From contig DUMA01000032.1 of the NCBI GenBank assembly GCA_012840135.1, forward strand, positions 1 through 64,000: 64,000 nt of DNA, in the 5' to 3' direction. How positions within the stretch are numbered: the stretch's first letter is position 1; the number at the start of each line of letters is the position of its first letter. Below, piece by piece: positions 24,196-34,188 of the stretch. The notes beneath the pieces were generated by a model. It was not told where the DNA came from and ran no database searches. It saw nothing but the letters and a program-made list of their open reading frames with translations. The position numbers and the translations under genes were made by a program. This DNA comes from Thermoanaerobacterales bacterium. GTDB taxonomy: Bacteria > Bacillota > Thermosediminibacteria > Thermosediminibacterales > Tepidanaerobacteraceae.

Positions 24196-25380
24196 TTAAA
24201 AGACATTTTCCACCACTGCCGCTACACCCATACCCCCACCCACACACAATGTAGCAAGACCGAAGCGGGCATTCCTCTTCTTCATTTCGTAAAGCAGTGT
24301 CACGAGGATTCTGGCCCCGCTGGCCCCTATGGGGTGACCAAGGGCTATAGCTCCTCCGTTAACATTTACCTTTTTCATATCTAAACCAAGCTCTTTTACC
24401 ACTGCGAGGGATTGGGCAGCAAAAGCTTCATTAACTTCCATGAGATCAATGTCCTCCAATGCAAGGTCTGCTTTTTTGAGAACTTTTTTTATTGCTTCCA
24501 CCGGGCCTATGCCCATGATGGAGGGTTCTACTCCAATACAAGCTGTAGAAAGTATTTTTGCCATGGGTTTTATTCCGAGTTCTTCCGCTTTCTCTTCCGA
24601 CGAAATGACCAGGGCAGCTGCTCCATCGTTTATCCCTGATGCATTTCCTGCAGTCACGGTACCTTCTTTTTTAAAGGCAGGTTTCAGTTTACTCAATGCT
24701 TCCATAGTGGTCCCGAATCTTGGATGTTCATCCTGAGAAAATATTACAGGGTCTCCCTTTTTCTGAGGTACGTTCACACATACTATTTCTTCTTTGAATT
24801 TCCCCTGTTTTATTGCCTGTTCAGCTTTAATCTGGCTTTTTAATGCAAATTCATCCTGTTCCTGTCTCGTAATGCCGTATTTTTCCGACAGGTTTTCCGC
24901 CGTAACCCCCATGAGATACCCGTAGAAAGCGTCACTCAACCCGTCCCTTATCATAACATCAATTATGGTGCTGTCACCCATCCTCTGGCCCCAGCGGACA
25001 TTCGGTATTATATAGGGTGCCTGGGACATGTTTTCCATGCCTCCTGCGACGATTATCTCCGCTTCTCCCGTTTTGATAAGGTTTTGAGCTAGGGATACGG
25101 CCCGAAGGCCCGAGCCGCACACCATATTTACCGTCATGGCCGGTACTTCCACTGGTATCCCCGCTTTTACGGCTGCCTGCCGAGCTGGATTCTGGCCCTG
25201 ACCCGTCTGCAGTACATTTCCCATTATGACTTCATCTACCATGGCAGGCTCTATTTTTGCTCTTTTTATGGATTCCACCAGCACCGTCCTGCCGAGTTCT
25301 ATGGCGGAAATGTCTTTTAAGCTTCCGCCGAAGGTGCCTATGGCTGTTCTGACGGCGCTGAGGATAACTGGTGTGGTCAT
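24196..25380 (-). CDS. Acetyl-CoA acetyltransferase (thiolase)
   Basis: A 394-residue thiolase with all three catalytic signatures: nucleophile Cys in [11 protein letters not shown], His in [11 protein letters not shown], and Cys in CVGGGMGVA. It condenses or cleaves acetoacetyl-CoA. It starts 16 nt after the enoyl-CoA hydratase stop. Whether it runs in the degradative or synthetic direction depends on the operon's substrate. Confidence 0.94.
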   Translation of the reverse strand: MTTPVILSAVRTAIGTFGGSLKDISAIELGRTVLVESIKRAKIEPAMVDEVIMGNVLQTGQGQNPARQAAVKAGIPVEVPAMTVNMVCGSGLRAVSLAQNLIKTGEAEIIVAGGMENMSQAPYIIPNVRWGQRMGDSTIIDVMIRDGLSDAFYGYLMGVTAENLSEKYGITRQEQDEFALKSQIKAEQAIKQGKFKEEIVCVNVPQKKGDPVIFSQDEHPRFGTTMEALSKLKPAFKKEGTVTAGNASGINDGAAALVISSEEKAEELGIKPMAKILSTACIGVEPSIMGIGPVEAIKKVLKKADLALEDIDLMEVNEAFAAQSLAVVKELGLDMKKVNVNGGAIALGHPIGASGARILVTLLYEMKKRNARFGLATLCVGGGMGVAAVVENVF

Positions 25381-25396
25381 GGTTATCCCTCCTTAG

Positions 25397-26176
25397 CTAT
25401 TTTTGAAGAAACTTTTCCATACGGTTTTTTGCGTCAGATATGGAAAAAGCCATAGAAAACAGGTCATTTTCCAGTTCGTAAAATGCAGGATCGATCCGGC
25501 CGATAGCATTTAAAGCTCTTTTGGCAAGTTTTACTGCCTCGCAGCTATTCTTGCAAATTTCTCTGATGAACTCATTCGTTTTATTCTGCAGGTCTTTAGC
25601 CTCTATAACTTGATTTACCAGACCTATTTTTACTGCTTCTTCCGCTGTTATCATTTTGGCTGAAAATATCAATTCTTTGGCCTTCCCAAACCCAACACGG
25701 CGGATAAGTCTTGCAATTCCCCCAAAACCGGGAATAATTCCAAGGCTAACCTCAGGAAGTCCAAATCTGGATTCCCTTGATGCAATTATCAAATCACAGG
25801 CTAAAGCCAATTCACATCCGCCCCCCAAGGCATATCCATTAACAACCGCTATTACCGGAAACGGTAAATGCTCTATTTTATCGAAGATGAATTTTCCTTT
25901 TTGGCCGAATTGTAAAGCTTCTTTCGCATTAAAATCCTTCATTAAAGCGATATCTGCACCGGCTACAAAAGCTTTATCTCCTGCGCCGGTGATTTCCAGC
26001 ACTCTTAAATCCTCGGGGAGCAATGACAAAATATGTTCAAGTTCTTCCAGCGCTTCAAGATTTAAAGAGTTTAAGGCTTCCGGTCGGTTTATTACTATGT
26101 TGCCGATGATGCCGTTACTGCTGAAATTTATATATTTTAAATCCTTTGTCATCATAAAACATCGCCGCTGAGTCAT
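25397..26176 (-). CDS. Enoyl-CoA hydratase/isomerase (crotonase fold)
   Basis: A protein of about 259 residues. Oxyanion-hole residues are in the stretches AFVAGADI and GYALGGGCELAL; the catalytic Glu pair falls in the GCELAL and LPEVSLGI segments. It hydrates crotonyl-type CoA esters. The start ATG 26176 follows GGGGAGAAAG and sits 2 nt after the KAS III stop; a long upstream extension overlaps that gene and is not real. Confidence 0.9.
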   Translation of the reverse strand: MTQRRCFMMTKDLKYINFSSNGIIGNIVINRPEALNSLNLEALEELEHILSLLPEDLRVLEITGAGDKAFVAGADIALMKDFNAKEALQFGQKGKFIFDKIEHLPFPVIAVVNGYALGGGCELALACDLIIASRESRFGLPEVSLGIIPGFGGIARLIRRVGFGKAKELIFSAKMITAEEAVKIGLVNQVIEAKDLQNKTNEFIREICKNSCEAVKLAKRALNAIGRIDPAFYELENDLFSMAFSISDAKNRMEKFLQK

Positions 26177-26178
26177 TT

Positions 26179-27195
26179 TCAACTTTCTCCCCATTTCAAT
26201 GCGGTAGCACCCCATGTGTAACCTGTTCCGGCTCCTACCATTACTACCAGATCCCCATTCTTTAACAGATTCCTGTTTTGAGCTTCTTTCAAAATGATTA
26301 TGGCATCGGCCGACTGAACATGGCCGTAGTTTTCGAGATAAAAAGAATTTTCCTCTTTCAACCCAAGGTATTTCAACAAGGCTGAATGAATGGATTTTTT
26401 CATGTGAATGGGAGCTAGAAAATTTACATCTTGAATTGTATAGCCGCTTTTTTCCACACATGTCTTAATAACTTTTATGAAATTGGTTTCGGAAACCTTG
26501 TCAAGCCTTTCCTTCATACCTTTTGGATCGGGCACATCCAGTCTATGAAGCTTTTTATCTATGGTTTTATAGCTCGGGGGAAATTTTGATCCTCCCCCTA
26601 TCACCATAACATCTTCACTAAAAGAACCATCAGTAATAATGCATGTTTCCAGAACCCGGTTTTTTTTATAGTTCTTTTTCAGCAAAACAGCTGCGGCACC
26701 ATCGCCAAAATTGAACATAAAGCGTGATCTCTCATTAGTATAATCCACTAAATCCAATTCTTTGGAAGCTGTTACCAGCAATACATTATTTATATCCTTT
26801 TCTCTCAGCATCATGTCTTTAGCAATTTTTAATGAGAGAATACCGCTCGCACATAAAGCCATCACTTCAAAGGCAAAGGCTTTTTTTGCACCAATCTCGT
26901 GCTGAATCTTAGCAGCCAGAGACCATACATAATAATCCTTATACTCGCTGCCACAATAGATTACCATATCAATTTCCGCAGGATCAAAATCTTCAAGAGC
27001 CTGCTTTGCAGCAGCAATAGCCATATCTGAAGGATGTTCATCAGGTCCCGCCTTATGTTTCTGCATTATCCCAAATTTTTCTTCTATCACTTCCACGGGT
27101 ATACCGCTTTTTTCGGCAATATACCGGCTTGTATGAACTCCTTGGGGAACGTATATTCCAATTCCTGCAATTCCGATGTTTTCACTGTTGTTCAA
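26179..27195 (-). CDS. 3-oxoacyl-ACP synthase III (KAS III/FabH-like) family protein
   Basis: A protein of about 338 residues with the KAS III catalytic triad: Cys in FEVMALCASGIL, His in APIHMKKS, and Asn/His in ENYGHVQSAD. Upstream IGIAGIGIYVPQGVHTS is the family start. The best start is TTG 27195, 6 nt after GAGGTG; the GTG at 27204 lies inside the ribosome site. No acyl carrier gene accompanies it, so it probably uses CoA esters and extends or condenses an acyl unit within the operon. Confidence 0.85.
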   Translation of the reverse strand: MNNSENIGIAGIGIYVPQGVHTSRYIAEKSGIPVEVIEEKFGIMQKHKAGPDEHPSDMAIAAAKQALEDFDPAEIDMVIYCGSEYKDYYVWSLAAKIQHEIGAKKAFAFEVMALCASGILSLKIAKDMMLREKDINNVLLVTASKELDLVDYTNERSRFMFNFGDGAAAVLLKKNYKKNRVLETCIITDGSFSEDVMVIGGGSKFPPSYKTIDKKLHRLDVPDPKGMKERLDKVSETNFIKVIKTCVEKSGYTIQDVNFLAPIHMKKSIHSALLKYLGLKEENSFYLENYGHVQSADAIIILKEAQNRNLLKNGDLVVMVGAGTGYTWGATALKWGES

Positions 27196-27249
27196 CCATA
27201 TCACCTCATGATATATTTTAAATTAAGGCTGGGGCCTTAAGAGCCTCTT

Positions 27250-28827
27250 TTAATCATGCGCTCCACCGTACATCTTTTTTACCTCAGATTTTACTATCTT
27301 ACCTGCAGAGCTTTTAGGAAGATCTTCTACGAATGTAACATATTTGGGAATTTTATAACGGGCCAGCTTGCCGTTAAAGAAATCTATAACCTGTTTCTTA
27401 TTCAATGTAAAGCCCGGTTTCACCGAAATGATTATTTTACCTACCTCTCCCCATTTTTCGTCAGGCACACCAATGACACAACATTCTTTAACTTCAGGCA
27501 TCTGGTAAAGGACTTTTTCTATTTCCGTGGGATACACATTCTCCCCACCGCTTATATACATATCTTTTTTTCTATCGACAATATAATAAAAACCATCTTC
27601 ATCTTTTTTTGCCAGATCGCCAGTATAAACCCATCCTTCCTTCAATGTTTTTTGTGTCTCTTCAGGTTTATTCCAATAACCGGAAAATATCTGCGGGCCG
27701 CTGAATATGAGTTCCCCGATTTCGTTCGGACCCACGTCATTCCCATTTTCATCTACTATCCTTGCCTCTGTAAAAATAAAAGGTTTCCCCACCGATTCTG
27801 CTTTATTGCGAATTTCATCAAAATTCATAAACTCTGCGGGAATAGAGAGGTTTGTGGGACCTCCTTCGGTAAGCCCATACCCCAAAATAAATCTAATACC
27901 TTTCTTCCAGAACTCCTCCATGAGCTCTACAGGAGTGGGGGCCGCACCTGCCATCATCCATCTTACAGAAGAAAAATCAGTATTATTGAATTCCGGCAGC
28001 TGGGCAATCATCCTGAATATGGTGGCCGCACCAAACACCAGAGTGGTCCTCTCTTTTTCAATGAGTTCCAAAGTCAGTTTGGGATCGAAAGAACGGTTGA
28101 TTATTATCCTCCCGCCGGCATAGAGTATGGGAAGCGTTAAAAGGTTCCATCCGCCAGTATGAAAAAGGGGCAGTAAGATATGAGCCACATCATTTTGATT
28201 TATATTCCATGTTATAATCTCACTGACTGCGTTTGCAATCATGGCACCATGGGATATCATTGCACCTTTGGGGAGACCGGTGGTACCGCCGGTGTGCAGT
28301 ATGAGGTGTATATCCTCAGTTCTCAAATCCCGGCATCGAAAAGGGCTGTTATCAGTATAGTTCATAATAACTTCATAGTTTAAATCAGAAGTATTTTTAT
28401 TCATTTCCGTTATAGCAACATAATTTTTTATTGGAATATACGGTTTAATACCATCTACCAGATCGTTGAATAAATCCTCATAAATAAGCACCCTAGGCGT
28501 CTCATCATTTATCAATTGTTTTAATTCCACGGGGGACAATCTGATATTGTAAGGCACGTATATGGCTCCGAGCTTGCCGGTGGCAAAATAAGCATCGAGC
28601 ATTTCTATACGGTTCCTGGAAATGAAGGCCACACGATCCCCTTTTTTGATACCCATCTCTTTAGCAAGATAATTAGCAAGTTTATTTGCCCGTTCTTCCA
28701 GGTCACTATAAGTGAAGCGCCGTTTATAATCACAATCATAGACCGCTTCCCTATTTGGCGAATACTCTGCACGCTTTGAACAGATATTTCCCACCCACAT
28801 CCAGTTGTTTGAAAATTGTCCAAACAT
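27250..28827 (-). CDS. Acyl-CoA synthetase (AMP-forming)
   Basis: A 525-residue adenylate-forming ligase. Motifs: P-loop HTGGTTGLPKGAM, GYGLTEGGP, YTGDLAKKDEDGFYYIVDR, and the C-terminal catalytic Lys in KSSAGKIVKSEV. It activates a carboxylic acid to its CoA ester at the cost of ATP to AMP. The chain length or ring specificity is unknown. ATG 28827 follows GGGGAGGT. It is the entry step for the operon's substrate. Confidence 0.92.
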   Translation of the reverse strand: MFGQFSNNWMWVGNICSKRAEYSPNREAVYDCDYKRRFTYSDLEERANKLANYLAKEMGIKKGDRVAFISRNRIEMLDAYFATGKLGAIYVPYNIRLSPVELKQLINDETPRVLIYEDLFNDLVDGIKPYIPIKNYVAITEMNKNTSDLNYEVIMNYTDNSPFRCRDLRTEDIHLILHTGGTTGLPKGAMISHGAMIANAVSEIITWNINQNDVAHILLPLFHTGGWNLLTLPILYAGGRIIINRSFDPKLTLELIEKERTTLVFGAATIFRMIAQLPEFNNTDFSSVRWMMAGAAPTPVELMEEFWKKGIRFILGYGLTEGGPTNLSIPAEFMNFDEIRNKAESVGKPFIFTEARIVDENGNDVGPNEIGELIFSGPQIFSGYWNKPEETQKTLKEGWVYTGDLAKKDEDGFYYIVDRKKDMYISGGENVYPTEIEKVLYQMPEVKECCVIGVPDEKWGEVGKIIISVKPGFTLNKKQVIDFFNGKLARYKIPKYVTFVEDLPKSSAGKIVKSEVKKMYGGAHD

Positions 28828-28830
28828 CTA

Positions 28831-29457
28831 TTATACCTCCCCACAATTTTTTAGCCTTTTTAACACAAAGGCCATGTTTTGGGCGAGATGTTCAATTATA
28901 CCGATGCCTTCAGTATCAGCCTCTGCATCCACCTTACCGCCCGATCCAGCTACTCCTACATTCCAGTAATGGGAACCTATCACTATGAAATCATTTCCCG
29001 TAAACCATAACAAAAGCTCTGCGAAGGCAAAATTCTGACCTGCTCGTCTTGCTACAGTGATGGGTGCACCCACTTTGCCCGAAAAGGCATTGCCCTTCCA
29101 CTCATAATTTCCGTATACCCCTTTCATTTCGTTGACTATCCATCGCCCAAGGAAACCCGCGCGGTCCAGGAGGGTCTTGATATATGCCGTGGGTGCCGAA
29201 TGATATACAGGTGATCCAACCAGAATCCCATCGGCCTCCAGCATTTTGTTAAAGATGTCCTGGAAATCATCCTTTATACTGCATTCCTTTGCCTTTACGC
29301 AATGATAGCAGCCGGTGCAGGGATGAATGACCTTATCTCTCAACGTAATTAATTCAGTATCGATTCCATGTTTTTGCAATTCTTTCAGAGCTAGATTTAC
29401 AAAAAATTCCGTATTGCTTCTTTCCCTCGGACTTCCGCAAATCCCAATAACTTTCAT
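28831..29457 (-). CDS. Flavodoxin-fold NADPH-dependent FMN reductase / iron-sulfur flavoprotein-like
   Basis: A 208-residue protein. The FMN phosphate loop is GICGSPRERSNTE, and a compact Cys motif (CTGCYHCVKAKEC) resembles the iron-sulfur flavoprotein group, which binds a 4Fe-4S cluster. GSPVYHSAPTA contacts the flavin. It starts after AGGGAGGC and ends 3 nt before the ligase gene. Its role in the operon is likely an electron-transfer step for the carbon-chain reduction; not proved. Confidence 0.85.
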   Translation of the reverse strand: MKVIGICGSPRERSNTEFFVNLALKELQKHGIDTELITLRDKVIHPCTGCYHCVKAKECSIKDDFQDIFNKMLEADGILVGSPVYHSAPTAYIKTLLDRAGFLGRWIVNEMKGVYGNYEWKGNAFSGKVGAPITVARRAGQNFAFAELLLWFTGNDFIVIGSHYWNVGVAGSGGKVDAEADTEGIGIIEHLAQNMAFVLKRLKNCGEV

Positions 29458-29522
29458 TTTTTAAAGCCTCCCTCAATGCTTTTATTAGCTTTTCTGTGGC
29501 TTAAAGCAGGAATAAATCCGAC

Positions 29523-29554
29523 AGGTTCGGTGGGAATCGAAGCCCACCGAACCT
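29523..29554 (-). terminator. Perfect 12-bp intercistronic hairpin
   Basis: AGGTTCGGTGGG and CCCACCGAACCT arms surround an 8-nt loop. No T-run follows, so it is probably a partial terminator or a mRNA-processing barrier between the symporter gene and the enzymes, lowering or stabilising one side. Confidence 0.55.
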
Positions 29555-29575
29555 AAAGTCTCATGATATTTAAAT

Positions 29576-31048
29576 TTAAATTTCTTTTACGGAACCCGGA
29601 AGTGCTTCTCTCTTCTGATAGGGAGTAATCAGAGATATGACTATAATTACCGCTATGGAAACCAGAAAAGCGATGGCACCTGTATCCAGCTTTGGGACAT
29701 ATACTTTTTGAACTTTAAGAACGTACAGGAGGAGAGCCGTAAGAGAACCAGTGACCATACTTGCAATGGCACCATATTTATTTGCTCTCCTCCACCGTAC
29801 TCCCGCTACAATAGCCGGTCCCAAGCCTGCTGCGAAGAATCCAAATGCTGCATTGCCCAGCCATGCGACAAGATCTGGTGGCTTTATAGCAAATAAAACC
29901 GTGATAATACACATGATTATCGTAGATATTCTTGAATAAAGAACTCCCTGGTTTTCAGTTAAATTTATATTAAAACCTTTTTGTAGCAAATCTCGGGTGA
30001 GAGTGGAAGCTGATACAATGATAAAAGCTGATACTGTCGACATGATAGCTGCCACAGCAGCCGCAAGGACAAGGCCACCGGCGCCGGCAGGCATAAATTT
30101 GACCAGGAATTGCGACACAGCCATGTCGGGATTTTTCAGAGGCTCAACCATGCCTTTTAATTCTGCTGCCTTATAAATCATTCCTGTCATCAAAAACAGC
30201 GTAATGAAAACATATGCCACAGCACTGATGGCAGGCGTCCATCTTAATTGGTCTATTTTCTTTATGGTAAAAAACCTTGTAGTGAAGTGTGGTTGACCGA
30301 TGGTCCCAATGGCATATAAAAGGAAGAAAGATATATATGTCCAGATATTCAGGCCAAACTTGCTCGAAAACGGGAGTAATACTTCGGGTCTAAACGATGC
30401 CAATGTTTTATTCATTTCAGTAAATCCACCAACCGCTCCAAACCCATAAACAAGGGCAATAACGGCACCCGCCATCATTACAAGCATCTGAAATGATGAA
30501 ACCCACATATTACCCAATTGACCACCCATTACTACATAAAAACCTACTACCACTACTCCTACGATCAAGCCCGTTAAGTATGGAGAATTTAATAAAGTCT
30601 GAAACATCACTCCCATTGCAACCCATTGGGACACCATGAATCCGAAGATGCCCAAAATTATTATTATTGAAGATATCCAACGAATAGTTTTTGTTTCATA
30701 TAAAAGTTCATACAGGTCGGGCACAGTCAATAAATCATATTTTTCACTTAAGTATCTCATAGGCTTGGCCAGTAAGCCAAAAACGATAACATAGGCAAGT
30801 ACCGCATTTACTGGTAACCCCAGCATAGGTTGATATCCGAAGAGATAACTCAAGCCTGGCAAGCCCACAAAAAAGAAACCACTGGCAATGGTAGCGCATG
30901 CAGAAAAAGCTACCATGAATGGACCCACTTGTCGCCCTGCTACATAAAAATCTGCCATACTCTTTTGAAAACGTGCTGAATAAATTCCGATACCAATAGT
31001 TATTAAAAAATATATGACAAATAACGCTATTACTATAGGATCCACCAC
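29576..31048 (-). CDS. Sodium:solute symporter (SSF family)
   Basis: A 490-residue membrane protein with about 13 helices and the LeuT fold. The N-terminal segment FYVAGRQVGPFMVAFSACAT is the SSF start, and the C-terminal region ends LVSIAVIIVISLITPYQ. It takes up a Na+-coupled organic solute, probably the operon's carboxylic acid. GTG 31048 follows AAAGGATGATGA. A 41-aa peptide gene overlaps its start by 16 nt. Confidence 0.9.
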   Translation of the reverse strand: MVDPIVIALFVIYFLITIGIGIYSARFQKSMADFYVAGRQVGPFMVAFSACATIASGFFFVGLPGLSYLFGYQPMLGLPVNAVLAYVIVFGLLAKPMRYLSEKYDLLTVPDLYELLYETKTIRWISSIIIILGIFGFMVSQWVAMGVMFQTLLNSPYLTGLIVGVVVVGFYVVMGGQLGNMWVSSFQMLVMMAGAVIALVYGFGAVGGFTEMNKTLASFRPEVLLPFSSKFGLNIWTYISFFLLYAIGTIGQPHFTTRFFTIKKIDQLRWTPAISAVAYVFITLFLMTGMIYKAAELKGMVEPLKNPDMAVSQFLVKFMPAGAGGLVLAAAVAAIMSTVSAFIIVSASTLTRDLLQKGFNINLTENQGVLYSRISTIIMCIITVLFAIKPPDLVAWLGNAAFGFFAAGLGPAIVAGVRWRRANKYGAIASMVTGSLTALLLYVLKVQKVYVPKLDTGAIAFLVSIAVIIVISLITPYQKREALPGSVKEI

Positions 31049-31158
31049 TCATCATCCTTTCCTTTTTTAAAAGTAATCCCATAAAGGAAGTTAAGAAATA
31101 CCCAAAAAGGCCAGACGAGGAACATAAGTATAACTGTCACTGTCGGTAAACCAAACAT
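31033..31158 (-). CDS. 41-aa single-helix membrane peptide, symporter partner
   Basis: Translated from ATG 31158 after an AGGAGGG site: MFGLPTVTVILM, then an aromatic helix with WPFWVFLNFLYG, then a charged KKGKDDE tail. It is one membrane span and overlaps the symporter start by 16 nt, so translation is coupled. Several SSF and related transporters have a small co-encoded membrane peptide; no named family is recognised here. Confidence 0.75.
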   Translation of the reverse strand: MFGLPTVTVILMFLVWPFWVFLNFLYGITFKKGKDDEWWIL

Positions 31159-31247
31159 AATTTCCCTCCTTTTTATTTTTTAGGTTTTTAGCATTTTAAT
31201 TAATCTTTCCTCATTTACCTCCTTTATAACTTTTTAGAATATAATAT

Positions 31248-31263
31248 ATGAATCATGTTTCAT
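31248..31263. promoter_or_regulatory. Candidate TetR operator
   Basis: ATGAATCATGTTTCAT matches its own reverse complement at 14 of 16 positions. It lies just downstream of the operon's -10 box on the minus strand, in the region divergent to the TetR gene, which is where such repressors bind. Confidence 0.55.
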
Positions 31264-31267
31264 GTTT

Positions 31268-31297
31268 ATTATAATATAAAACATTATTTTCTGTCAA
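31268..31297 (-). promoter_or_regulatory. Promoter of the acyl-CoA operon
   Basis: A perfect TTGACA (31292-31297) and TATAAT (31268-31273) are 18 bp apart on the minus strand. It drives the nine genes from the 41-aa peptide to hbd. Confidence 0.75.
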
Positions 31298-31457
31298 TTG
31301 GTTATTTTCTTTTGTTTTTTTTATCTATTTTATTTTACATAATTTTTCCTTTGTTATATGCCGGTTTTTACATAATAGTTTATTTAATCAAAACCTTTAT
31401 TTTTTAGCTCTCCTGTCGTATAATAATTTTACTAGAATAACTTATGAGGTGATTCAT

Positions 31458-32051
31458 TTGTCATACTACAATGAACCGAAAACAGAGAGGGGTCAGGAGA
31501 CTCTTAATAGCTTACTAAAAGCTGCGGAAGAAATTTTTGGTGAAAAAGGTTATTACAATACATCTATTATTGATATAACTCAAAGGGCCGGTGTTGCCCA
31601 AGGAACCTTTTATATCTATTTCCCAAACAAAAAGGCAATATTTCAAGCCCTTATTCTGGATTTGAGCCATACTCTAAGAAAGGAAATAGCTATTTCCATA
31701 AAAAATGCAAAAAATCGAATGGAAGCGGAAAGGACCGGATTTAGAACTTTTTTTTCTTTTATAAACCGGCACAGTGACCTTTATAAAATAGTATGGGAAG
31801 CCCAATTTGTCGATCCGGACCTATTTAGAGCATACTATCAAAAAATCGCCAAAGGTTACTCTGATGGTCTTGCCAATGCCATAAAAAAAGGGGAAATAAA
31901 GGATTTGGATACAGAAATGCTAGCTTATAGTTTGATTGGAATAGCCAATTTTGTAGGCCTTCGCTGGATTATATGGGAAAAGACGCAGGTTCCTGAAAAG
32001 GCATTTGATGATATGATGGCTTTCATTACAAGTGGAATGAAAAAGCATTAA
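31458..32051 (+). CDS. TetR/AcrR-family transcriptional regulator
   Basis: A 197-residue regulator. The N-terminal helix-turn-helix has LLKAAEEIFGEKGYYNTSI and ITQRAGVAQGTFYIYFPNK, the standard TetR pattern; the rest is the helical ligand domain. TTG 31458 is favoured because GAGGTG lies 6 nt upstream; the GTG at 31449 is inside the ribosome site. It is divergent from the acyl-CoA operon, so an acyl-CoA or acid is a likely inducer, as in FadR-type TetR proteins. Confidence 0.9.
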   Translation: MSYYNEPKTERGQETLNSLLKAAEEIFGEKGYYNTSIIDITQRAGVAQGTFYIYFPNKKAIFQALILDLSHTLRKEIAISIKNAKNRMEAERTGFRTFFSFINRHSDLYKIVWEAQFVDPDLFRAYYQKIAKGYSDGLANAIKKGEIKDLDTEMLAYSLIGIANFVGLRWIIWEKTQVPEKAFDDMMAFITSGMKKH

Positions 32052-32077
32052 AAGTATAAATAATCCGGGATGTAAAA

Positions 32078-32104
32078 GAGCTTCCGTTTTTTAAACGGAA
32101 GCTC
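32078..32104. terminator. Bidirectional terminator between the TetR gene and hppA
   Basis: GAGCTTCCGTTT and AAACGGAAGCTC form a 12-bp stem with a 3-nt loop, with T-rich stretches on both sides. Confidence 0.8.
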
Positions 32105-32113
32105 CTGTTGTTT

Positions 32114-34120
32114 TTATCTCATAAACAGCGGTGCAAAGACCAGCGCCACGATGGACATCAGTTTTATCAATATATTGAGGGATGGGCCCGAAGTATCTTT
32201 GAATGGATCTCCTACGGTGTCTCCTACTACAGCGGCCGCATGAGTGGGTGTGCCCTTGCCTCCGTAGTTCCCCGATTCGATGTACTTCTTGGCATTATCC
32301 CAGGCGCCGCCGGAGTTTGCCATCTGAATGGCTATCATTACGCCGGTCACCAGTGCTCCTGCCAGCAGGCCGCCCAAGGCTTCCCTGCCGAATATAAGCC
32401 CTACCGCCAGAGGTGCCGCCACAGCCATGAGTCCCGGTATTATCATTTCTTTCAGTGCGGCGGCGGTACTGATATCAACGCACTTTGCATAGTCGGGTCT
32501 GGCTTTGCCTTCCATGAGGCCGGGAATGGTCTTGAATTGCCGTCTTACCTCTTCTATCATCTGGAAGGCCGCCTTGCCTACGGCTTCCATGGTCATAGCC
32601 GAAAAGAGGTACGGCAGCATGCCGCCGATCAAGAGGCCCATGATGACATCGGCCCTCAGCAGGTTTATACCCTCTTTCAAACCTACTGCCGTGGTATATG
32701 CAGAAAACAGGGCCAGGGCCGTCAAGGCTGCAGAACCTATTGCAAATCCCTTGCCTATAGCCGCCGTAGTATTGCCCACAGAGTCAAGCTTATCGGTAAT
32801 CTTTCTGACTGACGGGTCAAGTTCTGACATTTCGGCTATGCCTCCGGCATTGTCTGCTATTGGACCGTAGGCGTCCACCGCTACCGTCATCCCGGTGGTG
32901 GAAAGCATACCTATGGCTGCCAGGGCAATACCGTAAAGGCCTGCAAATTTATACGCTATGATTATGGCAAAAGCTATAAACAATACGGGCCATGCGGTAC
33001 TCTTCATGCCCACCGCCAATCCAGATATTATATTCGTGGCGGGACCTGTCTGGGAAGATTTAGCTATGCCCTGGACTGGAGGGTTATCGGAGGATGTATA
33101 ATACTCGGTTATCATACCTATAATAATGCCTACTACAATTCCCGAAGCCGTAGCGTAGAAAACTCCCAGCTCTCCCAGGATAAACCTGCTTAAAAAGAAG
33201 GATGCCAGTATTATCAGTACGCCACTGGCAAAAGTTCCATTCATCAGAGCTTTCTGGGGACTTGCGCCTTCGCCGGTTCTGACAAATAGGGTACCTATGA
33301 TGGAACTTAAGATCCCGGCTGCAGCAATTACCATGGGAAATATTATGCCCTTTATGCCGTAAGGCTGGCCGGTGGCGGTACTTACTGCCACGGCTCCTAT
33401 GGCCATGCCGGATACGATGGACCCCACATAGGATTCGAAAAGATCTGCTCCCATGCCGGCCACATCGCCCACATTGTCACCCACGTTGTCCGCTATAACT
33501 GCAGGGTTTCTGGGGTCATCTTCGGGAATTCCTGCCTCCACCTTGCCCACCAGATCGGCTCCTACATCGGCGGCTTTGGTGTATATGCCGCCTCCCACCC
33601 TGGCAAAAAGGGCAATGGAGCTGGCTCCTAAAGCAAATCCGTTTATAACGTCAAAACTCTTTATGTCGGCCGGGTTGCCGAATATAAAGTAAAGTATCCC
33701 AAGGCCCAAAAGGCCCAGGCCTACTACAGACATACCCATTACCGCTCCCCCGGAAAAAGCTATGGCCAAAGCTTTATTCTGGCCTTCCTGGGCGGCGTTG
33801 GCTGTGCGGACATTGGCTCTGGTGGCAACATTCATACCTATGAAGCCTGCCGACACCGAGGCTATAGTCCCGGTTATGTAGCTTACTGCAGTTTGCCAGT
33901 TTATAAATATGCTTATCACAGCAAACATAACAATAACAAAAACTGCCAGGGTCCTGTATTCCCTGAAAAGAAATGCCATGGCTCCCTCATGGATAGCATC
34001 GGAAATTTCCCTCATGCGTTCATCTCCTGCAGGGCTTTTTACCACTCGCATAGCCAGCATGTATGCAAAAGCAAGTGCTACTATGCCCATGACGGGGGCT
34101 GATACGATCAAGTTTGCCAT
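32114..34120 (-). CDS. hppA: Membrane-bound ion-pumping pyrophosphatase
   Basis: A 668-residue integral membrane protein of about 15-16 helices that uses pyrophosphate to pump ions. The PPi/Mg site has [12 protein letters not shown] and [15 protein letters not shown]. Ala follows GNTTA ([10 protein letters not shown]), the residue found in K+-dependent enzymes. The helix-6 sequence [11 protein letters not shown] carries Glu three after Asp (position 6.53) and Gly at 6.57, the pattern of Na+-pumping rather than plant-type H+ enzymes. I infer a K+-stimulated Na+-PPase. It is preceded by secG and has its own ATG after GGAGGAC. Confidence 0.95.
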   Translation of the reverse strand: MANLIVSAPVMGIVALAFAYMLAMRVVKSPAGDERMREISDAIHEGAMAFLFREYRTLAVFVIVMFAVISIFINWQTAVSYITGTIASVSAGFIGMNVATRANVRTANAAQEGQNKALAIAFSGGAVMGMSVVGLGLLGLGILYFIFGNPADIKSFDVINGFALGASSIALFARVGGGIYTKAADVGADLVGKVEAGIPEDDPRNPAVIADNVGDNVGDVAGMGADLFESYVGSIVSGMAIGAVAVSTATGQPYGIKGIIFPMVIAAAGILSSIIGTLFVRTGEGASPQKALMNGTFASGVLIILASFFLSRFILGELGVFYATASGIVVGIIIGMITEYYTSSDNPPVQGIAKSSQTGPATNIISGLAVGMKSTAWPVLFIAFAIIIAYKFAGLYGIALAAIGMLSTTGMTVAVDAYGPIADNAGGIAEMSELDPSVRKITDKLDSVGNTTAAIGKGFAIGSAALTALALFSAYTTAVGLKEGINLLRADVIMGLLIGGMLPYLFSAMTMEAVGKAAFQMIEEVRRQFKTIPGLMEGKARPDYAKCVDISTAAALKEMIIPGLMAVAAPLAVGLIFGREALGGLLAGALVTGVMIAIQMANSGGAWDNAKKYIESGNYGGKGTPTHAAAVVGDTVGDPFKDTSGPSLNILIKLMSIVALVFAPLFMR

Positions 34121-34188
34121 CGTTGTCCTCCTCCATATCCTGTCTATAAGTCTTTACTACCAAGTACATAAATAAGCATTTAAGCATT

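Noticed and set aside
27256-28140. Long plus-strand frame (294 codons) opposite the acyl-CoA ligase
   Set aside because: The opposite strand carries all ligase motifs; the plus frame is Cys/Phe/Ile-rich shadow sequence.
22572-31048. Polyhydroxyalkanoate synthesis cluster
   Set aside because: Thiolase and a PhaB-like reductase are present, but there is no PhaC polymerase, phasin or PhaR; the ligase and symporter point to acid use.
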